Under the pieces are notes generated by a model that saw only the letters and a list, made by a program, of their open reading frames with translations, had not been told where the DNA came from and searched no databases. This document shows, in pieces, positions 1 to 12,356 of a stretch of 64,000 bases of DNA. Position 1 is the stretch's first letter. Each line of letters opens with the position of its first letter. Both the position numbers and the translations under genes were made by a program. The stretch covers positions 62,001 to 126,000 of the forward strand of contig JACGCK010000114.1 of assembly GCA_014925825.1 (NCBI GenBank), in the 5' to 3' direction. Origin of the DNA: Pholiota molesta (Eukaryota > Basidiomycota > Agaricomycetes > Agaricales > Strophariaceae).

Positions 1-99
1 TAACATTGAAAGCGTCTCAGCTCCAGCTTAACGCATAGGTGTACAGGAATAGACGATTCCATCGCTATCTTTTTCGTTCGCATCCACCTGCGTTAAGTG

Positions 100-1732
100 T
101 CACATTTGTGATGTTCTTCGCAGCTCATCATATCCAGGCGGTGCATCATATGAGTGCGATACCTGCTCTAGGGCGCTCTCCAGCCTCCTCACATGGTTCG
201 TGAGCTGCTCCAGCCTGTCCCTCATCTCCGACGCACTGTCCGTATCCTCGCTCCCCACCGCAAATGCCGGACTGCCAGGCAAGCTAAACTGCGTTGCGCT
301 AGCCGCAGACGCTGTGATGGAATTAGAAGAAAAGGTAGCGCCAGTCGTAGTACCCGTCCGTAACGCGCTTATTTCCGACAAAACGCGCTCGCGTTCAGAG
401 CGAAGTACGTCTTGGGAAACTCTGCCAGCGATCTTCTCCCCGGAGAGACTCACGGAGGGCAGAGCTGGGATGTGCCCTGGGCCGGCGCTAAAATTCCCCA
501 ATGCTTCTCTGCTCTTAGCACTCGAGAGGTCGGGCGACGGTGACCCATCCAGCGAAGCCCTGGTGCTCAAGACGAAAGGCGATATCGAAGGCAGCGACTC
601 GGTGTCGGTGCGGTTGGGTACGAAGGGTCTTTGAGCATAAAGTCTATCCACTAGAGCTGAGGGATCTTGCTGGGTCACGACGGTATACGAGTTGGTGGTG
701 TCGGGTGGTGTACTCAATACCGCTTCGCGCTGGCGACGCTGGTGCCTCCTCCGCCGACAGAGCAGAGCCGTGAGAAGGAGGATGATTACGAGGATGCCAC
801 CTATAACTCCGCCAACAATGGCGCCAACTGGGGTGCTCCTGGACTTCGGTGCAGGAGAGATGGCCGACCCGTCCGCAGAGCTCGAGCTTGAGGGAGTTAT
901 AGACCCGGCCGCGGAATTCGAGGTGGTTGTCGCTGGTCCCTCCGACAAATTCACAGAATTCACAGACGCTGTGGGTGATGAAGGTAAAATTAGTTCGGAT
1001 GATGCGACTTGAGAAGATGTTGTAAAAGCTGTACTTTGAGTTCCCACTGAGAGAGACAGGCTGGTGGGCTGTGCTACCGTGGTCTGTGTCGCGCTGCTGC
1101 TAAAACAAATCAAGATTAGCGACAGAGTCAACAAACACGATTTAAGTATAATTATGAGACGACCTACGTTGTGACGGTGGGAGTGGATGACGGAGAAGCG
1201 ATTATAATTTCAAAGGGTTCGGAATTCCCGAGTAAGGTCGAGTCCACGCTGCGCAATAATCAGAATGAGAGAAAATAATTATATGAATTCTTACCTCGAA
1301 TTCGCATGAGCATCTATCGTATAAAACCTTACGTTTTATGATCTTCGTTAAATAAGAAAAACGAGCAACAAACAACACTCACGAATGCAGCGTCAACGTT
1401 GTGGGTATCTGTATACTAAACTGCTTCGGCGAGAAAGTCATAGCCACTGAAAAGGGGAAATATGGCCGCGCATCTCCAGCATTACCCTCCTGGACTTGAA
1501 TGAGCATCATACCCAGCGTCCCACTGGGAATGGGGTCGGCGACGAGGGTATAAGTTATCGTGTCGCCTGGTTTGAACGTAGAGGATGGGGTCTGAACCAG
1601 CACCTGGAAGCTTCCAAGCACAATACGTGGCCATGATAGCAGACATCTGGGGTGGTGGTGAATGAGAACTTCAGGGAGTGAGTTCGAATTGAGTGACGCG
1701 CGGACTCACAGCAACTTCAAAGGAATGTACAT
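100..1732 (-). CDS. Single-pass Ser/Thr-rich membrane protein with cytoplasmic coiled coil
   Basis: Three exons fit in phase: 1732-1710, 1646-1383 and 1099-100, with GTGAGT donors and pyrimidine-rich acceptors, giving about 428 residues. The ATG at 1732 opens a hydrophobic stretch (IPLKLLCLLSW) that reads as a signal peptide. Next come a compact extracellular region of about 85 residues and a long Ser/Thr-rich stalk suited to O-mannosylation. A clear membrane helix (GAIVGGVIGGILVIILLLTA) is followed by an Arg-rich stop-transfer CRRRRHQRR. The tail of about 230 residues ends in a heptad-like segment (RDRLEQLTNHVRRLESALEQ) and a PPGY motif just before the C-terminus. The architecture resembles fungal wall-stress sensor or Mid2-like surface proteins, but I recognise no specific orthologue. 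Function as a surface sensor is inference. Confidence 0.7.
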
Positions 1733-3047
1733 GCCGCTACTGGCCAACTTGTCTGAGAGATTCAGAGAAGGAAAAATGCGAAGAGAAGGTAACGGAATAA
1801 AATTACTCAATACCTCGCATTACTTGGCTCGCACCAGGCTCAAACCTGATTCTGTGAGTACTTATTTTTAGCTGATGCCATCAGAAGAAAGCAGACAGAT
1901 GCGATCTGGATGCGATTCTAGTCAAAGTGAGTCACGAGACAAACGAATTATGTCGAAATGAGAAAGCAAATCTTTCTCAGTTCTTCACCTCGATGGCAAG
2001 ATCGGTGCGCTCACCTCGTCGACACACAAGCTCCAAGAGAGCACAAGGGCTATCAATCAAAACGAAATTATTACTATAACAAGGGAGTCTACGACGTGGA
2101 CTAATAATAGACTTGGAGCGGACCATGCAGCTGGTATTATCGAGCAAGTATTCCACCTCAGCCTGGATATGGGTGCCTGTAAACTTTGCCTTCCATCCGC
2201 TGTTGCCACCTTGTTGCAACTGTTTTCATATAACTTATGTAGGAATTTATGGAACACTTATCCATGTTATACGTCTGACGCTTCTTGACTCAATTGGAGG
2301 TACAGATTGGAGTGTGAGTGCTCGCGAAGGTTTACGTACCGCTGGCGGGAGGCAGTGACAACGCCTCGATTTTCCAACTTCTGCAAAACAATGCCTCTGA
2401 TCTCGATCGCCAACGCCGAGCTCTTAAAATATATTCGGGTGCCATTGTTCTCTAATGATTGATATACACGTCCCAAATCTTGCCCGAATCACTTGAAAAT
2501 CTTTATGACATGTCTCTTGATGTCTTCCACGAAAAAAAATTATAAAGTGATACATCTGCTTCGTTTATCATTATTTCTACACCTTAAGCAATAACTCAAG
2601 TGCTCAAGCCTCATGTCTCATTTTTCAAGGCCTCAGCCTCAAGCATCGTGCGTTGATCATCGTGCGTCGGGACTCGTGCAGGCCGCAGGTGCCATTCCAG
2701 AGCCGCCCACGTGTCTAATTCTGCGCCGGACCGAAATTAATGTTACTCGTGTTTGCAACGAGGCAGAATTGCAGGTTCACAAAATACTAGCGCCGATTCC
2801 ACTTTCTTCCTCCCATCTTCCTTTCCATTCAAAGTCCAATTCTCCATCTCTGTAAACCATAGCCATCTGTTCAAGATTGTATTACTTATTTGCTTTCTTG
2901 GTATGTCTGTCTTTCTTCCGAATGGCACAACGTTGCATTGTTTCTTATCTGTGAGATCCGGACTCCGACTCCGACAGAACATCGCCAGCACTTATAGCAC
3001 GATTTGTGCTTGAATTCTTCCCATTATCTACCACCTATCCACCGCAA
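1733..3047. other. Intergenic region, no assignable gene
   Basis: Short open frames on both strands (for example 1977-2219 minus) lack an ATG with good context, consistent splice signals or a recognisable domain. The last 500 bp should hold the divergent promoters of the membrane protein and the RanBD1 gene; an AT-rich TTATAAAG lies near 2541. Confidence 0.4.
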
Positions 3048-5736
3048 ATGTTTCCTGACGTAGGGGAATTTAACCTTGTCATGGCTGGTCTGGCAACGTT
3101 CGCCGCCACCGTGGGCTACGCTTGTACACGCCGCCTAAGTACAAGCTCTGCGAGCGCACGCCCCGACCTCCATCTTCTTCAACAGCAAACGGAGTCCGAC
3201 ATGCAGGTTGACATCGATAACGACGTTAAACCTGCAGATGACGAAAAGGAGAGCATGACCATGGAGCACGATAGCATCTCACCTGTGTCGGTTCCACCCG
3301 TCACTCAGGCTCCACCTACTGCAACCACTAATACTATCACTGTGTCTGCATCTGTGCCCTCGGTCCCGGCCACGACGCTTCTCACACCCGTCCGCCGAGA
3401 GTCTCTCAAACGTAAAGCTCCGGAAGACGGATTCGACGAGCCGAATGTTGTGCGTGTTATCTATTAATCTTCTGACATCGAGGCTTCATCTGATTGACTT
3501 TATTTTTGGGGTTTGACAGGAAGATCGAGGTTATCCTTATGTCAGTTTCCCGTTTCAATTAAATATTCTCAAGACCTGGGCGCTTGCTGACGAAGATAAC
3601 GCCCTTCCCCACACATCAATTCGCTGCTATTGTGTACTTAGAACTTGGCCAATATCTATCCTAACAAACGAAGCCGGACACCTTCCTCTGACTCTGTCGT
3701 TCGTTGTCTCCTCCTGGCTTATTTTTATTCGCTAAAAATAGCCCTTGCAGGCGTCTACCCCATCTATCTCATCCCAACTCACGCGCGAGCCATCCCCAAC
3801 ACTGGAATCAACTATTGACACTACGTTCGATGCTGTCGTAGTAACTGTGAGCGTCTACTGTGTTAATCCACAATTTACTTAGGCTTACACCACCCTCCAA
3901 ACAGCACATGGAAACATCATCAACATCAGTATCAGCATCCGCCGTGTCAGAGCCATGCTCTACCATCGACCCCGCTCCAACTCCAGCAACGGAGCCGCCA
4001 ACTTCACCCTCACCTGTGCCTTCTCCCAAAGCCGCTGTACTTGAAATTCAAGAACTCGAGGACGCAACCCCAGCGCCTGCGCGATCACCGACTCCAGTCT
4101 CCACCCCTCTCTTTGCCCCCTCTCCTCTCTTTACAGCCGTTGCACGAGCGCCAGTTGGGTTGGCGCTCGCTGCGGACACGGAGAAGGTGGAGTCCAAGAT
4201 CCCGATGGCTGAGGCGCCATCGCTCCCGCCTGCGCCTTCACCTCTGCCCGCCGCGCGCAAGCCATTCGTACGTCCCCATCTCGATCCTCGCCTGCGGTAT
4301 CGCGTGCTGATTCTGTACTGTGCAGGGGTTCGCCGCATTCGCGAGCCAGGACGCGTTCGCGCCGGCGCGGCCCACGACGCCGAAGAGCACCTTCGTGCGT
4401 GCTCCCTCTTTTCGCTTGCCTAGACGATTTGCGGTGCTAACACCATACACGCCTCCCCCTCTAGACGTCCACCCCCAGCGCGTTTGCCGCGTTTGCCGGC
4501 GCAGCGTCGCCCTTCGCCGCCGCCGCTGCGCTGAACAGGCCCGCCACAGCAGCGCCGTCCCTCTTCAGCCCCACGCCGACGTCGTTCTTCCGCCTGAAGC
4601 CCGCGACGAACACCGTCAACAGCGGCGCTTTCGTGCTGCCTAACGCGAACATCTTCGGCGCTCCCGCCGCGGGTGCACATAATATTTTCGGCGCAAGCGC
4701 TGCGGCTGGGAATATCTTCGGCAATGGTGGCGGCGGCAGCAAGGACGTGAAGCCTACCGAGTTGGTCGCGGCGGAGAAGTTCCTGGATGATGTCCTGGGG
4801 TCCAAGACGGCAGTTGTCCCCGCCAATCTGACCGGAGCTGATGTGGCGAAGCAGGAGGACGACGCCCAGGAGAGCACGAAAAACGTCAGCGGCGACGCTG
4901 AGACACGGGAGAAGGAAGAGCGGGAACGAGGGGAGAGGGAGAAGGAAGAAGGGGAGAAGGAGGCAGTGCGCCGCGTTGCGCGTGCGAAGGCTGAAGAGGA
5001 GATGCGCCTGCAGGAGGCGCGCGAGAAGCAGGTGCGCAAGGAGGCGAAGCTCCGCGAGCGCAAGACCGGGCACGCGATTGTCGAAGCAAACGCGACAGCG
5101 CCGACGGAGAAGTTTATCCGTGAGTGCCTTTAAGTCGTGGTTTTATTTTCATTGTTGGGATACTGATATTGGTATGTTTGTGCGCGCGCAGCTTTGACAG
5201 GCGAAGAGGACGAGGATGTTGAGATGGAGCAAAGGGCCGTGAAGCTGTACATCAAACGTGGCGATCGTCCTTTCTCAGAGGGCATTCCAGGCCTCATCAA
5301 GTTGCTTGTCAATCGCACTACAGCGGAGGAGCGAATCCGTTAGTATCTTCTCCTTTCAGCGTTTGTTTTATTGTACTTATTTCATCTAGTTTTCCGCCGC
5401 GAGCCGCTCTTGAAAGTGTCCATGAACGTGCGCGTGCAGCCAACGGTGCGCATCACCTTCGTTCCAGAGGAGAACGTGCTGCGGTGTATCCTCAAGGAGA
5501 TGGTGCCCCCTGCTGAAGGCGAAGATGGTGTACCCAAGCAAGAGGTGGCGATCTATGTGATCAAGGTTCGCGTTTTCGTTCACAGATTCAAGAATGTGTG
5601 CTGATTAGTATCACTATCTCACTTTTAGCCAGCGCGCGCAGGTTCAAAGCAGGACTTCAAGGCCTTTGCCGAGGGCCTCATGGAGCGCTCGCAGTTGAAG
5701 GAGGGCGCTGAGAAGCTGAAAACGCGGTCGGCATGA
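3048..5736 (+). CDS. Nucleoporin-like protein with C-terminal Ran-binding (RanBD1) domain
   Basis: A multi-exon gene starting at the ATG at 3048. The first exon (3048-3449) carries a basic, nuclear-signal-like RRESLKRKAPEDG. The middle is low-complexity Ser/Thr/Pro/Ala sequence with spaced NIFG motifs near 4650-4730 (NIFGAPAAG, NIFGASAAAG, NIFGNGGGG) and related AFAAFAG elements, reminiscent of FG nucleoporins. A highly charged coiled coil follows (4890-5100). The C-terminal exons (about 5192-5736) encode a RanBD1 domain: LTGEEDEDVEMEQRAVKLY, then GIPGLIKLLVNR, the FRREPLLKVSMNV core and a final DFKAFAEGLMERSQL helix. All C-terminal introns join in phase. The layout fits Nup2/Nup50-type nucleoporins or Yrb2-like factors that bind Ran-GTP at the pore basket. 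Exons between 3642 and 3960 are less certain than the rest. Confidence 0.85.
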
Positions 5737-6808
5737 TTCACGGTCTCCGCAATGCATTGCCTTATCCCCCCAATTTCGGTGGTATGCTTTCGCCGCCCAG
5801 GGATATGCGAGTGCATTCAAGCTTCCTCGGCTATGTCGGTGCGACATGAGATGTCAGAAGGTCCCCCCTTCATTCGATAAATGCTTCCCTTTATTTCGCC
5901 ATAGGCCTAATGCCTATTACTCCGCCTCCTGCTTCCCATTTTGGTGGCCTCATGACAGTCGACCACGACTACGATTACGATTACGATCTTATCTCACTCA
6001 TACCCCATCCAACGGGATGAATCTCTGTAAAACGCTTTGCGATACACGGCATACGATCGATGCACTGGTTGTATTCACACGATGCATGTATCCATTTGCC
6101 CATCTTCACTCTTATCCTTTTAATGTTTCTAGCTATGTTTTCGACCTACGGTGTACGATTTACTATTTCTGCGCATTTTCAAGATCTCAACTCATTTCCG
6201 TCTATTCATTCGCATCTCGCAATGCGCATATCATACCCACGCTATCCCAATACCATACACTATTCTTGCATTTGTATCCTCTGTATTACCAGCTTTGCGA
6301 CGAATATCCCATAATCTATGTACACCAAGGGAGCAGCAAGAGATAAGAACATCCGCCAGGCTGGCTAACACTAGAGATTCAGAAAACAAGCATTGCGCTA
6401 TATTTCATCAGCAAATGTCCAAGGAATACCGAATAATGTACGAAAAGGAAGAAGACAGGGATGTAGATAAGATCAGACTGCGATCAGCTGCGATCAGACA
6501 CATATAAAAAACTCACATGTGGCACAGCGACAAATTCTGGGAAATTACCTGACTATTGTACTTATTGAGGTAGCATCGCCAGCGCACGGCAACAGACAAC
6601 CGCTGCATGCGCCTCCTGTCAGAACCATCTGCATCCACTTCCAGACTAGTCTTGCCAGTTGACGACTAACGATAAAAGATGATCGATGATCGATGAAGCT
6701 TTGAAGCTTGAAGGCGATGATTAGCGCCCAAATTTAGACTGCGAGCGCACTCAGGGGCGCTTTCGAACGTTCAGAACTTCAGCCCCAAGCTGCCGGAGTG
6801 TTATGCAT

Positions 6809-6890
6809 CTAATCAACATACAATCAGCATACAATCAACATCCAATCAACATCCAATCGATTACTTATCAGTGTCCAATCAAGGTCCAAT
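6809..6890 (+). promoter_or_regulatory. CCAAT-box cluster upstream of UGT copy 1
   Basis: Short degenerate repeats of AATCAACATCC spacing place four CCAAT pentamers within about 50 bp (6842-6890). CCAAT boxes bind the Hap/NF-Y complex in fungi. The corresponding stretch before UGT copy 2 (about 17446-17490) keeps AATCAACAT and the flanking TTTGAT but lacks the CCAAT array, so the two copies probably differ in control. Confidence 0.45.
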
Positions 6891-7322
6891 TTGATGTTGC
6901 TACTTTACACGCAACCTATACGACAATAATGTTTGAACAGGTTTGAACTGCGTGCGGAGGTTTGTGGGACCCTTGCTGCGCTCATATCGTTAACATCTCC
7001 ATATACTTGCCATCTACTCGAAAGAATGCAGCGTGTTACATGGCGAATAACCTTCCAAGCAGATTGGCCACCCCTACAAGTGTAAGTTCTATATCTCTCA
7101 CTCGTAAATCCTTCTGACATGAATCTGACATTGGAGCACTTCCACGTAAAAAAGATTTAGGAAACGCCCTTGTTATTGGTATAAGTAGCTTAGACGAATC
7201 TGACAAACGGTGAGTCGATGACTCGCTTTGCCTGTGCATTCTGACGTTTCATTTCGTCGATTAGTCTCCTCAAGGTGGATCGGCTAAAATTCGCGGTTGA
7301 TGTACTTATCAGACTAAAATGT

Positions 7323-7330
7323 TATAAATA
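7323..7330 (+). promoter_or_regulatory. TATA box of UGT copy 1
   Basis: TATAAATA lies about 85 bp before the ATG at 7415. The identical octamer sits at 17912-17919, the same distance before the second copy, and the leader between TATA and ATG is nearly identical in both. Confidence 0.6.
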
Positions 7331-7414
7331 GATATGGCAGTTGGTATAAAATAACGGGCATCTTTCCCAAAAATTCCAAAGCAAGGTGAACACCGAAGTA
7401 CTTGCCCCAGAAAC

Positions 7415-9602
7415 ATGTCGCGCACCAAGCCCAGTCATTTAGTCCTTCTGGCGATCCCAGCATGGGGTAAGCATCTCGATGCTAGATCTCATAAACTGAT
7501 AACATACTAACAACATATCTGTCATCTTTCTTTCCGTTCGTTAGGCCATATCAGACCTTTGCTAGTATTGGCTGCAAGGCTGGTCCTGGAACGCGATGAC
7601 CTCGTCCTCACTGTCATTCTTGCCCCAACCATGATCGAAAAAGCACTTTCAGATGTTTCGACCCACTTCCCGGATGAATCGCAAGCGCATCTTCGTGAGC
7701 GCATTAGGTGATTGGCCTCGCTTAAGATGTCATGATAAAAGATAATCGTTAACGCTGGTTTCCATCTTCCGATATCAGGATTGTGGCTCCCTTTGACACG
7801 CAGGAACCTGATATGTTCAAGGTTATGGGCGAGTTTATTGGCGCGTATGCACCCGCATATCAGACTCTCCTTCAGGAGAAACCAATTACTTGCGCGAAGA
7901 CAGGAAGCACCTTCGAGGCGGTGCCAGCGCCGACCGCTATCATTATGGATGTAAGTCTTCTGTGATCAAATCTAAATGATAATTAAATTTATAAATTACT
8001 ATGCTTCATCCAGTTCTTCGCCTATCCCCAGCTGCGCATCACACGGGAGATCACTGGAAACACAGTACCTATTCTAGCATGGCTCTCTTCCACCGCTGCC
8101 TCCACTATCCGCGTCGCTGGCCCACCGCAGATTGGCGGTCTTGGTGACTTAGACGCCCGTTCTCAAGCAGAAGCTCAAAGGACAGGCAGACCAGCTGATG
8201 AAATCAGCGAGGAGGTACGAAGTCCCTCTTGACTGCGTTTCAATGTAAAGTTTGCTTACGCACTCATTTGTACTAAGATGCTCAACACAACTACGGGGGA
8301 GATCATCAAGGTACCTGGTATCCCCCCGATGTATGATTATGAGACCATGATGCAGATTGTAAGTAGGAGGCTTAACAAAAGTTAACTCGCTGACGCCATA
8401 GCTTTTAGCTTCCTATAAACATTCCAATGTCACCCTTATTTAAATCTGCACATTCGTGAGTAGCTCAACCCCTGTTTTCTTTCTTGACTCCAACATGCTT
8501 AATAAATCTCTCTTTTGCAGATTCTTCAAGGAAAGCGAAGGAGTGATCATCGCGACCTCCGATGAATATGAGAACCCTGTATCAGTAACATCCATGCGGT
8601 CCTGGCTCGCTGCTTGGGGTAAGACTACATACACCGTTGGCCCTTTGATGCCTATTGGATATGGTAGCAACTCTGTCAGCAGCAGGGGCGATACTGTAGT
8701 CGAAAAGTTCTTGGAGAAGTCCCTCCAAAAGTACGGAGAGAAATCTGTTCTTTTCGTAAGCCAATTATTTCTTCTCTTTTCCATTTTCTCTTCTTACCTG
8801 CCCTGATTAGATATCTTTTGGCACCGTCTTCTGTCCAACAAAACCAGACTATGTCGACGAGCTTATAGATGCACTCATCGAGAAGGAATTGCCTTTCGTA
8901 CGTGGTTTGTATGCTCCCCGTTATTTCTTCTATCCTCATTGTAAATATTAGCTCTTCTGCCATGCGTCTCCCTTTTTACAGATATCCGACGAAAGTCACA
9001 AAAAGGTGGAATCTTCGGGCTTGGGTCTTTTAACCAAATGGGCCCCTCAACAATATGTTTTGACCCATAAGGTGCGCAACAAACCTTGATTGATACTCTA
9101 TCTATCGAAACCATATGACTAATTACGACATATCAGTCCACCGGGTGGTTCTTGACCCATGGAGGTCATGGAGGAGTCACCGAAGCGCTAGCCAGTGGCA
9201 TTCCCCTGTAAGTCGACCAGTGTCTCGCATCAACAAACCCCAGCTCACATGCAGCGGCACACCATCAGAATCGGGTGGCCCTTCACAGGCGACCAGCCGC
9301 TCAACATCGCCTCCCTGGCGGACGACAAGAAAGTCGCCATCGAGCTCGTGGAAGTGCGCACGGGCGAGCACGGGCTCAAACCGATCCGCCGCCTCGGCGA
9401 GCGTGTGCCCAAGGGCACGCGCGAGGCCGCTGGGCGCGAGTTCAGGGAGGTGATCGACCAGGTGAGGGGTCCGAAGGGCGAGGAGATGGCACAAAACGCG
9501 GCGCGCATGAAGAAGGTGATCGCGCAGGGCTGGGAGGAGGGCGGGGTTGGGAAGAGGGAGCTGCGTGCGTTCTTGGCCAAGTTTGTCGATCGCACTGCTT
9601 AG
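7415..9602 (+). CDS. UDP-glycosyltransferase (GT1 family), intact copy
   Basis: Eleven exons join in phase to about 510 residues: 7415-7466, 7545-7707, 7779-7950, 8014-8214, 8278-8358, 8409-8455, 8521-8755, 8811-8897, 8982-9071, 9137-9207 and 9269-9602. The N-terminus has the GT1 acceptor-side signature LLAIPAWGHIRPLLVLAARL, whose His is the usual catalytic base. The C-terminal half has a PSPG-like donor site: WAPQQYVLTH, then FLTHGGHGGVTEALASGIPL and GWPFTGDQPLN. Members transfer a sugar from a UDP-sugar to small lipophilic acceptors such as sterols, xenobiotics or secondary metabolites; the acceptor cannot be read from sequence. No membrane segment or sterol-glucosyltransferase PH/GRAM region is present, so it is probably cytosolic. 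It ends 350 bp from the convergent Fic gene. A direct paralogue lies at 18004-20172. Confidence 0.9.
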
Positions 9603-9952
9603 TCGGGTACTTATAACTTGCTAGAACTCAGAATGAATGTAAATGTATCTTAGTTGTGTGTGTTGAATTTTCTGTTTCATCGTCCAGATGCTGCAGTCAT
9701 AAACGAGTCTTGTGCTGCGCTTGCCCAAAGAATCCTCAAATGTTCTCGATAAACCTGCTGCCATTGAATGATTGGATATCTTGGAGGCCCATTGCGCAAT
9801 CAAAATTAACGACATTTCCCGACTGACATTTCCCGACTGACCCTGCATTATATTCTCCTTCCACGATTCAATGTATTCACCCATTCGCAAACCAAGTCGC
9901 AACACGTACCGACTGCTAATCATATTATATCATACAAGTTACTCAACCAATT
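9603..9952. other. Short convergent intergenic region
   Basis: Separates the 3' ends of UGT copy 1 and Fic copy 1. AT-rich 3'-UTR-like sequence with a small direct repeat, GACATTTCCCGACTGAC next to itself at about 9810-9842. No gene seen. Confidence 0.5.
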
Positions 9953-11603
9953 ACTTCCAACACATCTAGAGTCGCATCCACCGCATCATATATCTCCTCC
10001 ATCAAGTTTTTATAGTCTCCATCTCTATTTGCTCGTATCTATATAATGCAAAAACAGTCAGTTATCCGGGACAGCGACAAGAAAAAGAACTTGCGCTGTT
10101 AAGAATATTGTGATACGAAGGTTTAAAGAAGGCCGGAATACATAGAAGCGGGAGTCCGCTCTTAAGTAATGGTATTGAGGATAAGATTCGAGACAAGCGT
10201 CCGTTACCGTCCTATAAGAGCACAAAGAACATCAACAAAAGGAGGAGGTGATTGATAGAACAGAACTTCAAGTACCTCAAAGGGATGGATGGTGACAAAA
10301 ACATGATGGATCCACGCGGCAGAGGCAAATGGATCGCTGGAATCCGCTTGTCCAATAAGCTCCTAAACACCTCATCAGTACATATGCAGTTAAATTTCAT
10401 GCGAAGCCACACAAGGTCCGTGACTAACGTTGAAGCGTTCGCAAAATATCTCCAATTCCTTGTCGACTTCATCGTAAGGACAGAACTGTATCTTGATGCC
10501 TTGCCTACCAGTCGCTGTGACGTTGACACGGGAAGCTTGCCGTGTTATTCCTATGTTCAGGTAAGACAAACGCGGTCCATAATTCGTGTGAGCGTACAAG
10601 ACACGGCTTGTGTGCATGAGCTTCGCGTGAATACGGCATATCATCTCCACAGTCAGATTTGGAGCATCAGGCTTAACGAAAGCAAATATTTCGTTTAAGG
10701 CCTATACGTAGAGGATATATGAGGTCAGTAGTGTTCAAATAAACGGAGATAGATAAAATTCGGGACCTCGTGTGTGTCTTGCAGTATAGATAGCGCATCT
10801 GCCATGTCACGCACTGCACCACCTATAGGGTTTGGTAGGTCGATGAGTTTTTCCTCGTCGTAGAAACCGAATTGGAAGAGTACTCCTCCAGTCTGTGAGG
10901 AAAGGGAGGGTGTCAAAGATTGAGATGAAAGTAGAATAAATGAGAATACAAACATCCTCATCCAAATGAAACGTTCCTTCGATAAAATTGGTCTCGAGAC
11001 AGTGCATATTCTGCAATTTAGCCATAACGCGCTGTTTAGGACCGATACTTTCCCACCGATTTCGTATAGCGGTAACCTGAGCGCTTTGAAGTTTACAGTA
11101 TGGGAAGATATCTTTTTCTGCTGTTGGTCGCCAACATTGGCTCGGCGAAAAGCCTAGCGATGGATCATTCTTGTAGCGGATCACTATAAAATTCGGTCAG
11201 CCATGTCGTTGCGATACTAAAAGCTAATGACGGCTTACACTGGAGGTCTACCTCGGCTAGAATGGAAGACTGAGAATGCGAAACCCAGCGATCAAGCTGT
11301 GGATCCGCCAACATCTTCTGTAACTGAAAATAGTGAGCAACCACACATATAATGTATATGATATTGAGTTACTTCTGCATACAATGCTAAGGCAGTGACT
11401 TTGCTACCGAGCGTCCATCGCATGTCCGCCACTCTCAACAAGAGGTAGGGTAAGCGATATTTCTCGAGAAGAGACTCCCAAAGTCTGGCTGAAGCGGCGC
11501 ATGCAAGACCATCGGAAGAATTGACTGTGAGTGAGTTCCTTAGCTGTGAGGTTAGTTCAGGTCCCAAGACATTGAGTGGCAACTGCTGCAAAAAGGCGTT
11601 CAT
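9953..11603 (-). CDS. Fic-domain protein (predicted AMP-transferase), copy 1
   Basis: Read on the minus strand from the ATG at 11603, in frame with the conserved AFLQQLPLNVLGPEL start, through short introns to the stop at 9953-9955. The final exon reads NRDGDYKNLMEEIYDAVD. The Fic active site is split by an intron: HPFE ends one exon (donor GTACTT) and DGNGRLSRIL opens the next, together giving HPFxDGNGR with the catalytic His and nucleotide-binding GNGR. About 170 residues upstream, TNFIEG fits the (S/T)xxxE(G/N) inhibitory motif of class II Fic proteins, where the Glu blocks the ATP site. Fic enzymes usually transfer AMP to Ser, Thr or Tyr hydroxyls. No signal peptide or membrane helix was seen. 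All exons remain open, so the gene looks intact. It is divergent from copy 2 at 12960 and roughly 55-60 percent similar by eye. Confidence 0.82.
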
Positions 11604-11713
11604 CAGCAGTGGCACTTGGCAGAGAATAAAAAGAAGAACTGTACTGTAACAGAAGGATCCTGGAGCTGAGGACGATCCTCGTTGATATAACAAACAAGGT
11701 GGAGGTCAGACAT
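11603..11713 (-). other. Conserved 36-codon upstream ORF of Fic copy 1
   Basis: An ATG at 11713 (ATGTCTGACCTCCACCTT) opens 36 codons that end in TGA. The A of that TGA is the first base of the main ATG (TGATG). The second Fic gene has an upstream ORF of exactly the same length with the same overlap. In the middle (RPQLQDPSVTVQFFF) the copies differ almost only at third codon positions, as expected of translated sequence. It may be an alternative N-terminus joined by an event I cannot see, or a reinitiation uORF. Confidence 0.5.
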
Positions 11714-12356
11714 GAATGTCGAGTACTTGAGTGGTGCTCAAAGGCCAGCTGGTGATCAAGTCAAGATCGATACAACCATTTGAAGTTGAATGTTGAATGT
11801 CAGCTACACGAGGCTACATACACGGCACCGGACAAATAGCGTCCCACATGGCACATGTCTTATGTAATAACCGGACTATCTAAATTTAGCCACAAAGAAA
11901 GGAAAGCGACTCCAGAGGAGTCAGTACTAGTCAGTTTTGGTGGAAAACTAACAGCTTGTCACGGATATTGTCGGCGACGATTCGCGTGAGCGGATCATGT
12001 ATTATTTTATTGTTATTTTCACCTTGTCTTAGGTCTTTTCAATGGCGTTTCCACTGATGAGAAGTCCAAATCGGGATGCCGATCTATTTGCCGGGTACAT
12101 CTTGACTCTGTAGTCTGGGCGCTTATCTGGCGCTTATCGCAATCGTCGATCCGTTGCAGCGTTATTCCGAGCGCTCAACATTGTGTGCTTGTCAGCTGAA
12201 TAATTTTAAGGATACCATTCAACAATCAATAACATCTATCTGTCGTCAAATTTTCGTAAGCTTCACAGATATTCTTCAGTTCCCCACCGGCCACCTGATT
12301 CGACGTGAATATCGTGCGATTACTTACCTCTTCTGACGTCAAATCTCGATCAAATT

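Larger units (their letters stand above)
5737..7414. other. Intergenic: UTR of the RanBD1 gene and upstream region of UGT copy 1
   Basis: No gene seen. The left half is AT-rich with a short CGATTA microsatellite near 5965. From about 6550 rightward the sequence is also present, diverged, upstream of UGT copy 2 (about 17270 onward), so the duplicated unit includes roughly 850 bp of promoter. A block around 7190-7290 (ending near CTCCTCAAGGTGGAT) recurs twice in front of the second copy. Confidence 0.6.
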
